Positions 16,729 to 26,537 of a stretch of DNA of 64,000 nt are shown here, one piece after another (positions within the stretch are counted from its first letter, which is position 1; each line of letters starts with the position of its first letter). The notes beneath the pieces were generated by a model. That model was not told the DNA's origin. It did not search any database and saw only the letters and a program-made list of their open reading frames with translations. The position numbers were made by a program, and so were the translations under genes. The DNA is from Bradyrhizobium tropiciagri. GTDB taxonomy: Bacteria > Pseudomonadota > Alphaproteobacteria > Rhizobiales > Xanthobacteraceae. The stretch lies in assembly GCF_018130505.1 (NCBI RefSeq), contig NZ_JAFCKH010000016.1, forward strand, positions 62,001-126,000, in the 5' to 3' direction.

Positions 16729-18282
16729 ATGGCGTTGAAAAAGGGACCGTCCGATCTGCTCGGTAACTCGGCATGGAATGCGATTGCCTTTGCGGTCGCG
16801 GTGCTGCTCAACCTCGCGATTCTGCCGTTCGTGATCTACCGGCTCGGACTTGCCGCCTTCGGCGTCGCGGGCCTCGTGACCGCCTGCGTGGCGCCGGCGC
16901 TGATGTTCAGCAATGCGCTTGGCCTGTCGACGGCGCGCGAACTCGCCCAGCGCCTCGCGCCATCCGATCAGGGCGAGGCGCGGCGCTTCTTCGCGACCGC
17001 GCTTGCGCTGGCCATGATCGTCGGCGGTCTGATCGCGCTCACGCTGTGCCTCGCTGGAGCGCCGCTTGCGCGGCTCGGATTTCATCTCGGCGGCGCGGCG
17101 GCCGATGATCTCAACCTCGCCTTCGCGCTGGCCGGCGCCGGCTGGCTGATGCAATGCCTGTTCGCGGTGTTCCTGTCGTTGTTCACGGCGCGCCAGGATT
17201 ATCGCCGGATCGCATCGATCAGCATCACGGGCACGCTGGTGACCACGCTGTCGATGCTGCTGCTGATCCCGCTCGCGCCGCGGGCCTCGACCTTTCTCGG
17301 CTGCCAGGCGCTCGGCTTTACCACCAACTTCCTGATGGCGTTCGGCTGGTCGCGGCGGACGATCGGCGAGTGGCTGTCGCGGCCCGCGCTCGACCGCGGC
17401 GCGCTGCATGCGCTGGTCAAGCTGGGCGGCTGGCAGTTCGCGGCGCAGAGCGGCGCGCTGCTCGCCGGCCAGGCGGACCGCTATCTGCTCGGCGCGCTGC
17501 TGCAGCCGCAATTCGTCGGCTTCTACAGCGTCGCGCAGCGGCTGGAGGAGGCGGTCTATATCGGCGTGCTCAAGGTCGGCGAAATCCTGTTCCCGTTCTT
17601 CAGCACGCTGCAGAAGGAGGACGACGACCGCAAGGCCGACCTGCTGCTGCGCTCGTCCTGGATCCTCAACGTGCTCGCCGCGAGCGCGCTGGGCGGGTTG
17701 ATCCCCGTCGCCGGAGCGCTGCTGTATCGCTGGACCGGCGCCGAGGTGGCGGCCGAAGCCGAACTGGTGCTGGTCGTGCTGGCGATCAGCGGCATCCTGG
17801 GCTCCAACGCCAACGTATTTGCGTTCTACCTGCTGTCGCAGGGGCAATCGCGCTACAACGCGCTGATCTCGTTGCTCACGGGCATCTTCACGCTGGTGAC
17901 CAGCGCCTTCGCGTTGCCCTATTTCGGTTGGCAGGCGGCCGGCTGGAGTACCTGTATCGGCATGATCGCGCAGATGATCACCACGGTGGTCCTGCTGCGG
18001 CGGACCTTCAGGCTTTCGGGCCTGTGGTCGCGTCTGCTGCATTTCGTCCTGATCCCGCTCGCGGTCGGGATCACGGTCGCGCTGGCGCTGCGTTTTGAGT
18101 TCGGCCACGCGGCATTCGACCACACGCCGTCATGGTGGTATGTGATCTCGCTCTACGTGGCGTCGGCGGCGGCGGTCTTCGTTGTCGCGGTCGTCGCCTC
18201 GCAGCTTGGCCCCCATCGCGCCGTCTGCTGGCGCGATCTCAGCGCCATCGTTACTCGCTTCTTGCCGTTGAGGGCCGTCTAG
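16729..18282 (+). CDS. polysaccharide flippase (Wzx/MATE-like), first copy
   Basis: A 517-residue integral membrane protein with about 12-14 hydrophobic helices, matching the oligosaccharide flippase family (early text SAWNAIAFAVAVLLNLAILP; LGLAAFGVAGLVTACVAP). It would move lipid-linked repeat units across the inner membrane. It heads a plus-strand operon, with AsnB 2 bp downstream. A second flippase lies at 40649. Confidence 0.82.
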   Translation: MALKKGPSDLLGNSAWNAIAFAVAVLLNLAILPFVIYRLGLAAFGVAGLVTACVAPALMFSNALGLSTARELAQRLAPSDQGEARRFFATALALAMIVGGLIALTLCLAGAPLARLGFHLGGAAADDLNLAFALAGAGWLMQCLFAVFLSLFTARQDYRRIASISITGTLVTTLSMLLLIPLAPRASTFLGCQALGFTTNFLMAFGWSRRTIGEWLSRPALDRGALHALVKLGGWQFAAQSGALLAGQADRYLLGALLQPQFVGFYSVAQRLEEAVYIGVLKVGEILFPFFSTLQKEDDDRKADLLLRSSWILNVLAASALGGLIPVAGALLYRWTGAEVAAEAELVLVVLAISGILGSNANVFAFYLLSQGQSRYNALISLLTGIFTLVTSAFALPYFGWQAAGWSTCIGMIAQMITTVVLLRRTFRLSGLWSRLLHFVLIPLAVGITVALALRFEFGHAAFDHTPSWWYVISLYVASAAAVFVVAVVASQLGPHRAVCWRDLSAIVTRFLPLRAV

Positions 18283-18284
18283 AC

Positions 18285-20123
18285 ATGTGCGGGATCGCAG
18301 GCATCGTCAATCTCCGCGGCAATCCCGTGGAGCCGGCCGAGATCGAACGGCTGCGCGGCCTGATAGCGCATCGCGGACCGTTCGGCGAAGGCAGCTGGTT
18401 CAATGGCCGCCGCAATCTCGCCTTCGGCCACCGCCGGCTCGCGGTGATCGATCCGACCGAGGGCGGCCGTCAGCCGATGACGTCCGGCGATGGCCGCCAC
18501 GTCATCGTTTACAATGGCGAGATCTACAATTTCCTCGAACTGCGCCGCGAGCTCGAGACGAAGGGCGCGACCTTCCGCAGCCAGTCCGATACCGAGGTGA
18601 TCCTGGCCGCCTGGCAGGCCTGGGGCGAGGACATGCTGCCGCGCTTCAACGGCGAGTGGGCGCTGGCGATCTACGACACCACCACGGACGAATTGTTCCT
18701 TGCGCGCGACCACTTCGGCATCAAGCCGCTGCACTATGCGCTGTCGTCCGAGCGTTTCGTGTTCGCTTCCGAGCAGCGGGCGCTGGCGCGCAGCGGGCTG
18801 ATCGATGCGACGATCGACGTCGACGTGGTGCGCCGCCTTTTGCTCGATCCGTTCGGGATCGAAGGCAGCGAGCGGAGCCTGTTCCAACAGGTGCGCCGTT
18901 TGCAGGGCGGGCACTGCATGTGGTTGCGCAATGGACGCGTCGCGTTGCGCCGCTGGTGGCGGACCGTGGACCGGTTGCCTGACGTGCCGCGAGATGAAGC
19001 GGACCGCGTGACGCGCTTCCGCGAGCTGTTCCACGATGCCGTAGCGCTGCGTATGCGCAGCGACGTTCCGATCGGAACCTGCCTGTCCGGCGGCTTCGAT
19101 TCATCGGCCGTGATCTGTGCGATGTCTTCGCACGAGAAGGCGGGGATGGGCCCGCGCGACTCGACCGCCTGGCGCCACGCCTTTGTCGCGACCTTTCCCG
19201 GCGCCAGCAACGACGAGCGGCCGATGGCCGAGGAGGCCGCCGCTTGGGCCGAGGTCAAGCCGACCTTCCTCGAGATCGGACGAAGCGACGCGCTGACCGA
19301 CATCGACCGCATCCTCGACGACAATGACGACGTCTACATCTCGCTGCCGAGCGCGGCCTGGTTGATCTATCGCGAGCTCCGCCGCCAGAACGTCACGGTG
19401 TCGCTCGATGGCCACGGCGCCGACGAGTTGATGGGCGCTTACATGCAGGAGGGCCAATCCGCTGCCTTCCGGATCCGCAACGCGGCAGCCGCGCTCACCT
19501 CGCGCCTGCCGTTGGCACAGCGCGGCGTCGACCTGCTGCGGGCGCAGATGATCCGGCGCCAGGGCCACTATTTCCTGCGCGGAGGCCTTGGCGCGATGCC
19601 GGCGCCGCTGCCGCTGGTCGCCGAGGACGATGAGCTGCCGCGCCACTGGGGCGCCTTGAACCGGCGGCTCTACCGCATGTTCCACTCGACCACGCTGCCG
19701 ACCATCCTGCGCAATTTCGACCGGCTCTCGATGGCGCACGGCATCGAGGTGCGCATGCCGTTCATGGACTGGCGGCTGGTGACCTACACCATGGCACTGC
19801 CGGAGACGAGCAAGCTTGCCGACGGCCGCACCAAGGTGGTGGCGCGGCAGGCGATGGAAAATCTGATGCCGGAAAGCATCCGCACCGCGCGCCGCAAGGT
19901 CGGCTTCAACTCGCCGATGCCGGAATGGCTGAACGGGCCGCTGGCCGGCTGGACCTCCGAGCTGCTCGCCCGCAAGGTTCCCGCCTTTGCCGATCTGGTC
20001 GATGAAACATCGCTGCGCGAAGCTGTCGCCCGCTTGACGGCGCGGCAAGGCTGGGATTGGGAGAGCGTCGGCCGGGTCTGGCCGTATTTGAACATGAAAT
20101 GGATGTTGGCAAGGTACGCGTAA
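18285..20123 (+). CDS. asnB: asparagine synthase-like glutamine amidotransferase
   Basis: A 612-residue class II glutamine amidotransferase. Cys2 (MCGIAGIVNLRG) is the N-terminal nucleophile, and the glutaminase domain runs to about residue 215 (HRRLAVIDPTEGG, VYNGEIYNFLELR). The synthetase domain carries the PP-loop SGGFDSSAVICAM near residue 270. In polysaccharide loci such enzymes often amidate sugar acids or amino acids rather than making free asparagine; that role is inferred from the neighbours. It follows the flippase by 2 bp and precedes a glycosyltransferase by 3 bp. Confidence 0.88.
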   Translation: MCGIAGIVNLRGNPVEPAEIERLRGLIAHRGPFGEGSWFNGRRNLAFGHRRLAVIDPTEGGRQPMTSGDGRHVIVYNGEIYNFLELRRELETKGATFRSQSDTEVILAAWQAWGEDMLPRFNGEWALAIYDTTTDELFLARDHFGIKPLHYALSSERFVFASEQRALARSGLIDATIDVDVVRRLLLDPFGIEGSERSLFQQVRRLQGGHCMWLRNGRVALRRWWRTVDRLPDVPRDEADRVTRFRELFHDAVALRMRSDVPIGTCLSGGFDSSAVICAMSSHEKAGMGPRDSTAWRHAFVATFPGASNDERPMAEEAAAWAEVKPTFLEIGRSDALTDIDRILDDNDDVYISLPSAAWLIYRELRRQNVTVSLDGHGADELMGAYMQEGQSAAFRIRNAAAALTSRLPLAQRGVDLLRAQMIRRQGHYFLRGGLGAMPAPLPLVAEDDELPRHWGALNRRLYRMFHSTTLPTILRNFDRLSMAHGIEVRMPFMDWRLVTYTMALPETSKLADGRTKVVARQAMENLMPESIRTARRKVGFNSPMPEWLNGPLAGWTSELLARKVPAFADLVDETSLREAVARLTARQGWDWESVGRVWPYLNMKWMLARYA

Positions 20124-20126
20124 GCG

Positions 20127-21215
20127 ATGCGTCTATTCCAGAATAGCGGCCTGTATCCGTCCTATCTGCCGCGCCTGAACCAACTCGCCGCGAACGCGAC
20201 GCGTTTCGAGGCGCGGCGCGACGTGTTCCTGCACGACCGCTTCGGCGCGCCGCATTTCCTCAAGCCCGTGCTCGACGGCTCGCCCGACGCCTTCTTCACC
20301 AACGGCGATGACGAGGTGCTGCAGCGGCAATGGGCGAAGGCGCAGGGCATGCCGGGGACGCCGGCGCTCGAGGTGATCCTGCTGGCGCAGATCGAGCATC
20401 ACAAGACCGAGGTGTTCTACAACATCGATCCGGTGCGCTATCCGAGCACGTTCGTCGCCAAACTGCCGGCCAGCGTGAAGACGACGCTGTGCTGGCGCGC
20501 GGCGCCCTCGGGCAATGCCGACCTGTCGGCCTATGGCGCCGTGCTCGGAAACTTCCCCTCGATCCTCGAGTCCTGGCGCAGCAAGGGCTGCCGCGCCGAA
20601 CTGTTCTTTCCCTCTGTCGACCCCGTGATGGAGGAATACGGCAACGGCGAGCGGCCGATCGACGTGGCATTCGTCGGCGGCTATTCGCGGCATCACAGCG
20701 CGCGCGGCAGGACGCTCGAGCAGGTGGCGGGGCTTGCCGGCAGCCATCGCATGGTGTTCTGCCTCGACGCCTCGCGGCTGACGCGGCTTGCGGAAAGCGC
20801 GATCGGCCGCTTGCTGCCGCTGGGCAAGCACCGGCGGCCCGACGCCATTGCGGCGATCGCAAGACCGCCGGTGTTCGGCCGCGATCTCTATCAGCTGTTC
20901 GGATCGGCGAAGATCGTGCTCAACGGCGCCATCGACATGGCCGGCAACGATCGCGGCAACATGCGCTGCTTCGAGGCGATGGGGTGCGGCGCGCTGCTGG
21001 TCTCGGACGCCGGAAACTATCCCGAGGGGATGCAGGGCGGCGAGACGATCGCGATCTACAATTCGGGCAATGATTGCCCGATAAAGATCGAGGCCTGCCT
21101 GCGCGACTGGGACGAATTGCAAGCGACAGCCGAGAAAGGCCGCCGCGCGGTCAGAGATTTATATAGCAAAGAGCGGCAGTGGGCTCTATTTGGAAAACTG
21201 CTGGAGCGCCTCTAG
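20127..21215 (+). CDS. glycosyltransferase family 1-like protein (CgeB-like)
   Basis: A 362-residue protein with the two-domain look of a GT-B glycosyltransferase. The C-terminal block MRCFEAMGCGALLVSDAG followed by YPEGMQGGETIAIY resembles the spore protein CgeB and glycosyl transferases with a Glyco_trans_1_2 domain. The middle part has a nucleotide-sugar-like segment (IDVAFVGGYSRHHSARGRTL). The donor and acceptor sugars cannot be read. It lies in the operon 16.7-24.8 kb. Confidence 0.7.
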   Translation: MRLFQNSGLYPSYLPRLNQLAANATRFEARRDVFLHDRFGAPHFLKPVLDGSPDAFFTNGDDEVLQRQWAKAQGMPGTPALEVILLAQIEHHKTEVFYNIDPVRYPSTFVAKLPASVKTTLCWRAAPSGNADLSAYGAVLGNFPSILESWRSKGCRAELFFPSVDPVMEEYGNGERPIDVAFVGGYSRHHSARGRTLEQVAGLAGSHRMVFCLDASRLTRLAESAIGRLLPLGKHRRPDAIAAIARPPVFGRDLYQLFGSAKIVLNGAIDMAGNDRGNMRCFEAMGCGALLVSDAGNYPEGMQGGETIAIYNSGNDCPIKIEACLRDWDELQATAEKGRRAVRDLYSKERQWALFGKLLERL

Positions 21216-21223
21216 GAGCGGAC

Positions 21224-22078
21224 ATGCACGTTGATGGTCTGGCTTTCAGGATCAAGGAGATTGCCGACGCGGCAGCGTCCCCGCTCTATCTGCTGGGCGG
21301 GCGCCGCCCTTGGTCGTTCGGCTACTATACGCGCAAGAAGGCGAGCATCGAGAGCGCGATCGACGCAGCCGCCGTTCAGCCCGGCCGGCAGCTCCCTGAC
21401 GGGTTCGGCGTCGCGATCGACGAACGGGTCGTCGAATATCCCTGGCTGTTCGACCGGCTGCGTCGCGACGGCGTCAAGCTCGGCCGGATGCTCGATGCGG
21501 GCTCGACGCTGAACCACGACTACATTCTCAACCGCGATCCGCTGCGCAAGGCGGACCTGACCATCATGACGCTGGCGCCGGAAAAGCGCTGCTACTGGCA
21601 CGATGGCTATTCCTACGTGTTTGGTGATTTCCGAAAGACGAGGTTCGAGGACGGGGCCTTCGACACCATCATCAGTATCTCGACGCTGGAGCATGTCGGG
21701 CTCGACAACACGATGCTCTACACCAACGATCCCGCGAAGTCGGAAACCAACAAGCATGGTTTCGTCGATGCCGTCAGCGAATTCCGGCGTATCATCGCTC
21801 CAGGCGGCCGTTGCCTGATCACGGTGCCTTACGGGCGCTACGAGAACTTCAACTGGTTCCAGCTGTTCGATCGCGAGATGATCCAGGCGCTGATCGATGC
21901 CTTCGGACCGTCGTCCTTCGACCTCGAGTTCTTTGCCTATCAGAAGACGGGCTGGCGGCGTGCCTCGCAGGCCGAAGTCGCCGACGCGACGGCGTTCGAT
22001 CCGCACAGCGGCCGCGGTCAAACTGACGATCGAGCGGGCTGCGCGCGCGCCATTGCCTGCATCGAGATGATCAGATGA
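21224..22078 (+). CDS. class I SAM-dependent methyltransferase-like protein
   Basis: A 284-residue protein starting at ATG 21224, with AGGAGCGGAC upstream. The text DTIISISTLEHVGLDN and FRRIIAPGGRCLITVPYG matches motifs of class I methyltransferases (Methyltransf_11-like). The motif I region, LGRMLDAGSTLNHDYIL, has DAGS where a glycine-rich loop is expected and so looks degenerate. It could methylate a sugar in the first polysaccharide. It overlaps the next gene by four bases (ATGA). Confidence 0.7.
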   Translation: MHVDGLAFRIKEIADAAASPLYLLGGRRPWSFGYYTRKKASIESAIDAAAVQPGRQLPDGFGVAIDERVVEYPWLFDRLRRDGVKLGRMLDAGSTLNHDYILNRDPLRKADLTIMTLAPEKRCYWHDGYSYVFGDFRKTRFEDGAFDTIISISTLEHVGLDNTMLYTNDPAKSETNKHGFVDAVSEFRRIIAPGGRCLITVPYGRYENFNWFQLFDREMIQALIDAFGPSSFDLEFFAYQKTGWRRASQAEVADATAFDPHSGRGQTDDRAGCARAIACIEMIR

Positions 22079-22638
22079 ACCTCGACTACTGGCTGCAGCG
22101 GGCCGTAGGGCGCGCGACCTGCCGGCTCGGACCGCAGGCGAAGCTGATGCCGACGGCGCGGATCCGCAATATCCGCGGCGACAGCGGCTGCATCGTGGTC
22201 GGCGAGAGCAGCATCATCCGCGGCGAACTGCTGACATTTGCGCATGGCGGGCGGATCGAAATCGGCTCCTGGTGCTATGTCGGCGAGCATACGCGAATCT
22301 GGTCGGCGGCGTCCGTGCAGATCGGAAACAGGGTGCTGATCTCGCACGGCGTCAATATCTTCGACAACCTGACCCATCCGGTCGATCCGGTGGCCCGCCA
22401 CGAGCAGATCAGGGAGATGTTCACCCGCGGCCATCCGCGAAAGATCGACCTTGACGAGCGTCCGGTCGCGATCGGTGACGATGCCTGGATCGGAGCCGGC
22501 GCGTTCGTGATGCGGGGTCTGACAATCGGCGCCCGCGCCATCATCGCCGCCGGCGCCGTCGTCACCAAGGACATTGCGGAGGATACGGTGGTCGCCGGCA
22601 ACCCCGCGCGCGTGATACGTTCCATACTCGAGGCATGA
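22075..22638 (+). CDS. hexapeptide-repeat acyltransferase
   Basis: A 187-residue left-handed beta-helix acyltransferase of the maltose/galactoside O-acetyltransferase class. Hexapeptide repeats run from about residue 30 to 180 (IGSWCYVGEHTRIWSAASV, IGNRVLISHGVNIFDN, IGDDAWIGAGAFV). The usual tail AAGAVVTKDIAEDTVVAGNP is present. It would O- or N-acetylate a sugar. Its start overlaps the stop of the methyltransferase. Confidence 0.83.
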   Translation: MNLDYWLQRAVGRATCRLGPQAKLMPTARIRNIRGDSGCIVVGESSIIRGELLTFAHGGRIEIGSWCYVGEHTRIWSAASVQIGNRVLISHGVNIFDNLTHPVDPVARHEQIREMFTRGHPRKIDLDERPVAIGDDAWIGAGAFVMRGLTIGARAIIAAGAVVTKDIAEDTVVAGNPARVIRSILEA

Positions 22639-22645
22639 AGAGCGC

Positions 22646-23575
22646 ATGACGATCTGGATCACCGGCGCGAACGGGTTCATCGGCCGCCATCTCGTGCGCG
22701 AGCTGGCTGCTGCGGGCCATGCCGTGCATGGTGTCGGCCACGGCGCGCTCGACGCCACGGAGATCCGCCGGCTCGGGCTGCGGAGCTGGATCAATGGCGA
22801 GATCGATGCGGCCAACCTGAATGCACTGGCGGCAGCGCACGGCGCGCCGGCACGGGTGTTCCATCTGGCCGGCGGATCATCGGTCGGTGTTTCGATCGAG
22901 CGTCCGTTCGAGGATTTCTCCCGCACCGTGGCGAGCACCGCGCGGCTGCTGGAATGGCTGCGCGGCTCCGCGCCGGACTGCGCGCTGATCGCGGCGTCGA
23001 GCGCGGCGGTCTACGGGGCCGATCATGTCGGCCCGATCCCGGAGAGCGCCGCACCGGCGCCGATGTCGCCCTACGGCGAGCACAAGCTGATGATGGAGCA
23101 GATGTGCCGGAGCTATGCGCGAAGCTTCGGCATTCGCTGCACCATCGTGAGGCTGTTCTCGGTCTACGGACCCGAATTGCGCAAGCAGCTGCTCTGGGAC
23201 ATCTGCTCGCGGCTGAAGGGCGAGCCGCAGCGGCTCGATCTCGGCGGAACCGGCCGCGAGATCCGTGACTGGACCGACGTGCGCGATGTTGCGCGCCTGC
23301 TGGCCGTGCTCGCGGAGCGATCGCCGCAGGATGGCTTCAGCGTCATCAATGGCGGTTCGGGCCGCGGGACCAGCGTCGCCGATATCGCCGACGGCCTCGT
23401 CAGGCAGTGGGGCAACGCGACGGCCGTGCATTATTCCGGAATCGGCCGGCCCGGCGATCCCGTCAGCCTGCTGGCCGATGATGCGAGCCTGCGCCACACC
23501 GGGTTTGCGTGGACGATTGCGCTCGACCGCGGGCTTGCGGACTATGTGGCCTGGTTCAGGCAGCAGGCCTCATGA
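22646..23575 (+). CDS. NAD-dependent sugar epimerase/dehydratase
   Basis: A 309-residue extended short-chain dehydrogenase. The dinucleotide motif is ITGANGFIGRHL at the N-terminus. The catalytic region is AASSAAVYG, followed by MSPYGEHKLMMEQM, giving Tyr-x-x-x-Lys. Later RDWTDVRDVARLL is typical of sugar-nucleotide epimerases. The substrate is unknown. It overlaps the following glycosyltransferase by four bases. Confidence 0.83.
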   Translation: MTIWITGANGFIGRHLVRELAAAGHAVHGVGHGALDATEIRRLGLRSWINGEIDAANLNALAAAHGAPARVFHLAGGSSVGVSIERPFEDFSRTVASTARLLEWLRGSAPDCALIAASSAAVYGADHVGPIPESAAPAPMSPYGEHKLMMEQMCRSYARSFGIRCTIVRLFSVYGPELRKQLLWDICSRLKGEPQRLDLGGTGREIRDWTDVRDVARLLAVLAERSPQDGFSVINGGSGRGTSVADIADGLVRQWGNATAVHYSGIGRPGDPVSLLADDASLRHTGFAWTIALDRGLADYVAWFRQQAS

Positions 23576-24759
23576 CGGTATCGCCTCCGATGCGCATTGC
23601 GTTCAACTTCATTTCGCGCCGGCTGTGGGCCGGCGGGTACAATTATCAGGCCAACCTGTTCGCGGCGCTGGCTCGTTTTCGCCCGGGCGAATTCACCCCG
23701 GTGATGTTTGCCGGCAACCAGAGCGATGAGAGCGAGGTAGCCGGCATCGCTGCGATCCAGGGCGTCGAGGTCGTGCGGTCGGCGGCCTTCGATGGACAGC
23801 GGGAATTGCCCGCAGCCATCGGGCTCGGCCTGGCGCCCGGCGCAGCCGCGGCGTTTGCGGCCGCGCGGATCGATGCGGTGGTCGAATCGGCGCGCTTCTA
23901 CGGCTGGCGGCTGCCGATTCCGGCGGTGGCCTGGATACCCGATCTGCAACACCGGTCGTTGCCGCATCTGTTCTCGCGGGCCGGGCGCTGGCGGCGCGAG
24001 CTGGGTTTTCGGATGCAGATCGGCTCCGGCCGGACCATCATGCTCAGCAGCGAAAGCGCGCTGCGCGATTTCAAGGCGTATTATCCGCGCGCAAGGAACC
24101 GGATCTGCGTGGTTCGCTTCGCAACGCGGCCGCCATCCGCGCTGCTCGACACCAATCCCGCCGAAGTGCTCGCGACCTACAATCTGCCGGCCAACTATTT
24201 CTATCTGCCGAACCAGTTCTATCCCCACAAGAACCATCGGCTTGTGGTCGACGCCCTGACGATCCTGAAGGACCGCGGGGCCGACGTGGTCGTCTGCGCG
24301 TCCGGCAGCAAGGAAGACCCGCGCGAGCCCGGCTTCTACGATCTGGTCAATGCGGAGATCCAGCGTCGCGGCCTCGCTGCGCAGTTCCGCCACGTCGGCA
24401 TCATTCCGTTGGCTCATGTCTACGCGCTGCTGCGGGCCTCGACGGGATTGCTCAACCCGTCGCGTTTCGAGGGCTGGAGCACGACGGTGGAGGAGGCGAA
24501 GTCGTTCGGCGTTCCGATGATCCTGTCCGATATCGACGTGCACCGCGAGCAGACCGCCGGCACCGCGCGCTATTTCGGCGTCGATGATCCGGTCGCGCTG
24601 GCGGATCACCTGATGGAGGTTTCACGGCAAGCCGGGGCGCCCGTGGTTCGCAACATCGTCCCGCACCAGGACGACAGCGTCAGCGCTTTCGCGGCCAGCT
24701 TTGCAGCGACCGTGCGACAGACCGTTCAACGCGACGACGGCGGGAAGGCGGCGGACTAG
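23572..24759 (+). CDS. glycosyltransferase, GT-B fold (GT4-like)
   Basis: A 395-residue GT4-type transferase. The start at ATG 23572 overlaps the epimerase stop; ATG 23590 (MRIAFNFISRRLWAGG) is an alternative. The acceptor-side text GGYNYQANLFAAL and the donor-side block LLNPSRFEGWSTTVEEAKSF with FEGWST and E-x7-like spacing are characteristic. It is the last gene of the first plus-strand module. Its end overlaps the end of the convergent polymerase candidate by 4 bp. Confidence 0.82.
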   Translation: MTVSPPMRIAFNFISRRLWAGGYNYQANLFAALARFRPGEFTPVMFAGNQSDESEVAGIAAIQGVEVVRSAAFDGQRELPAAIGLGLAPGAAAAFAAARIDAVVESARFYGWRLPIPAVAWIPDLQHRSLPHLFSRAGRWRRELGFRMQIGSGRTIMLSSESALRDFKAYYPRARNRICVVRFATRPPSALLDTNPAEVLATYNLPANYFYLPNQFYPHKNHRLVVDALTILKDRGADVVVCASGSKEDPREPGFYDLVNAEIQRRGLAAQFRHVGIIPLAHVYALLRASTGLLNPSRFEGWSTTVEEAKSFGVPMILSDIDVHREQTAGTARYFGVDDPVALADHLMEVSRQAGAPVVRNIVPHQDDSVSAFAASFAATVRQTVQRDDGGKAAD

Positions 24760-26063
24760 CCTCGCTCCGCGGCACGTTCGGCGGACAACGGCGTGATGTA
24801 CCAGAGCAGGAACAGCAGCAGCGCGCCGTGAGTCACCAGTACGGTCGTGAAGGGAACGTTGACGATCAGCTGAACCAGCACGGCTCCGGAGATCAGGACG
24901 AAGCGCGGCGGAAGATTCGCCGAGGCTCGGTTGCCCAGCGCGACGACCAATCCGCACACGAAGGCCGGAACCGGTGCGAACAACGGTCCGACCGATGCAA
25001 CCCCTTCGGTCGCGAACAGCGACGCGTTGAAATACCCGCCGATGCCGAACGCTTTGTAGATGACTGCCGAGAGCGGCTCGTCATAGGCGCACGACACCAG
25101 CCGCTTCAACACTCCGATCTGGCAGTAGTGGGTCAGATCATGCTTGAAGAAGAAGTCGTTGTAATAGTCCATCGCGAGCGACGGGATCGCGACCATTCGG
25201 AAATTGACCAGCCCGAAATAGGGGATTGCCACCGAATAGGGCACCAGCTCGAACTTGAAGAGCGTGAACATCAACAGTCCGATCACAAGCGGCACCAGCA
25301 GCGAGACGATGACGGCAATCCTGAGTTCGAAAATCCTTGAAAGGATCGCCATCACCGCGAGCCAGGCCGAGGCGAGCAGGGTGATCTTGCTGACGGTGAC
25401 CGGGTAGAACGCCAGCAGGATGAACAGCGCCGCCGCGGCGCGCCATACTTTCTTCAGCTCGATGCAGCAGGCAAAGGCGAACGGCAGCAAGGCGCCGATC
25501 GCGATCCCCATCAGATAGTTGACGGCGGTGGGCGTGCTGAGCATCAGGCGGTACTCGTAGATCTGATCGATCGAAACCAGACGGAAGCCGTAGGTTGCGC
25601 CGATCGACACCACCACGGCGCCGAACACGAGAATGGCGTCGATCAGCCGGTCCAGCGCCTTTGGCGAAAGGGTCCAGTGCCGCGGCAGCGGCGATCGAAT
25701 GAACAGCGCGGGCAGCAGAAAAGCGATGCCCGATGCGAGCGCGGACAATCCGCTGAGCGCGTGATTATAGATGAATTCCGAGAACTGATTGAGCCACAGA
25801 TAGCCGGCAATCATCGTGAAGAGATAGAATCCGACGAAGTAGCCGAAGCTGAACTCGGCATACACGAATGCGATCGCAACGACCGAGAACACGGCGACGA
25901 CTGCGACCGCAGCAAGCAGGCCGCTTTGCCGGAAGAAGATGTGATAATCGGAATAGAGATGCGCGACGCAGGCCAGCGAGAGGCAGGTCACCACGATATG
26001 AGCGAGAACCAGCAGCGGCAGCCTGTAGCGTTCCGGCGTCAGGCCGCGACCGATCCCGTTCAC
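24756..26063 (-). CDS. multi-pass membrane protein, candidate O-antigen polymerase (Wzy-like)
   Basis: A 435-residue protein with about 10-12 hydrophobic segments and a larger hydrophilic loop at about residues 300-355 (LAMDYYNDFFFKHDLTHYCQ...). This topology and its place beside a flippase and glycosyltransferases suggest a polymerase, but no sequence motif proves it. The start is GTG 26063, with GGAGAG eight bases upstream; a TTG 18 bases earlier is in frame. Base composition looks less GC-rich than in the secretion genes. Confidence 0.6.
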   Translation of the reverse strand: MNGIGRGLTPERYRLPLLVLAHIVVTCLSLACVAHLYSDYHIFFRQSGLLAAVAVVAVFSVVAIAFVYAEFSFGYFVGFYLFTMIAGYLWLNQFSEFIYNHALSGLSALASGIAFLLPALFIRSPLPRHWTLSPKALDRLIDAILVFGAVVVSIGATYGFRLVSIDQIYEYRLMLSTPTAVNYLMGIAIGALLPFAFACCIELKKVWRAAAALFILLAFYPVTVSKITLLASAWLAVMAILSRIFELRIAVIVSLLVPLVIGLLMFTLFKFELVPYSVAIPYFGLVNFRMVAIPSLAMDYYNDFFFKHDLTHYCQIGVLKRLVSCAYDEPLSAVIYKAFGIGGYFNASLFATEGVASVGPLFAPVPAFVCGLVVALGNRASANLPPRFVLISGAVLVQLIVNVPFTTVLVTHGALLLFLLWYITPLSAERAAERG

Positions 26064-26537
26064 CTGTTTTCTCTCCAGCAAGGCTTGGCAGCAACAGGCC
26101 GTGCGATACCTTATTCAAAACGCGCAGACAACGGCTGTTGCGATGAGGCCCTGCGGCGCCATACGCGGCGCGACGCCGCGTTTCCCGCGCTCCGGACCGC
26201 GTCTTCCGCGAAATGCGATGCAACCGCTGCTGGACGTGTCTGTCGCCGCGCCCCCTTCGTCCGCGGGATTCGGAAGGGCCAGGGAATGTGCGCTTCCGCA
26301 ATGCTTTTTCGGGTACGCGCGCCTCATTCGCGTGCGGTTCCAGTCGGATGCAAGTCCGCTGAATAAATTGTAGTTATTTCAATATCTTGTGAGCGAAATG
26401 CACGCTTGTGCGATTGACGCCGTGGGGCTCCGGCGGACGCTTCATTGGCGTTCCGGCACTTTCCATCTGGCCTCGCGGCACCGGAGTGGCTAGAAGGCGG
26501 CGGTAATGCCGGGCGCGGCGTTCAAGGAGATTTGGGG
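26064..26537. other. 474-bp divergent intergenic region
   Basis: No convincing gene lies here. The gap separates two divergent genes, the polymerase candidate (minus) and legB (plus). An AT-rich patch at about 26358-26395, with a TACAAT hexamer read on the minus strand, may hold a promoter, but no good -35 is spaced to it. AAGGAG at 26524-26529 is the ribosome site of legB. Confidence 0.4.

Noticed and set aside
26064-26537. JUMPstart/ops element before the polysaccharide genes
   Set aside because: No ops core (GGCGGTAGCGT) is present. The gap only shows an AT-rich patch.
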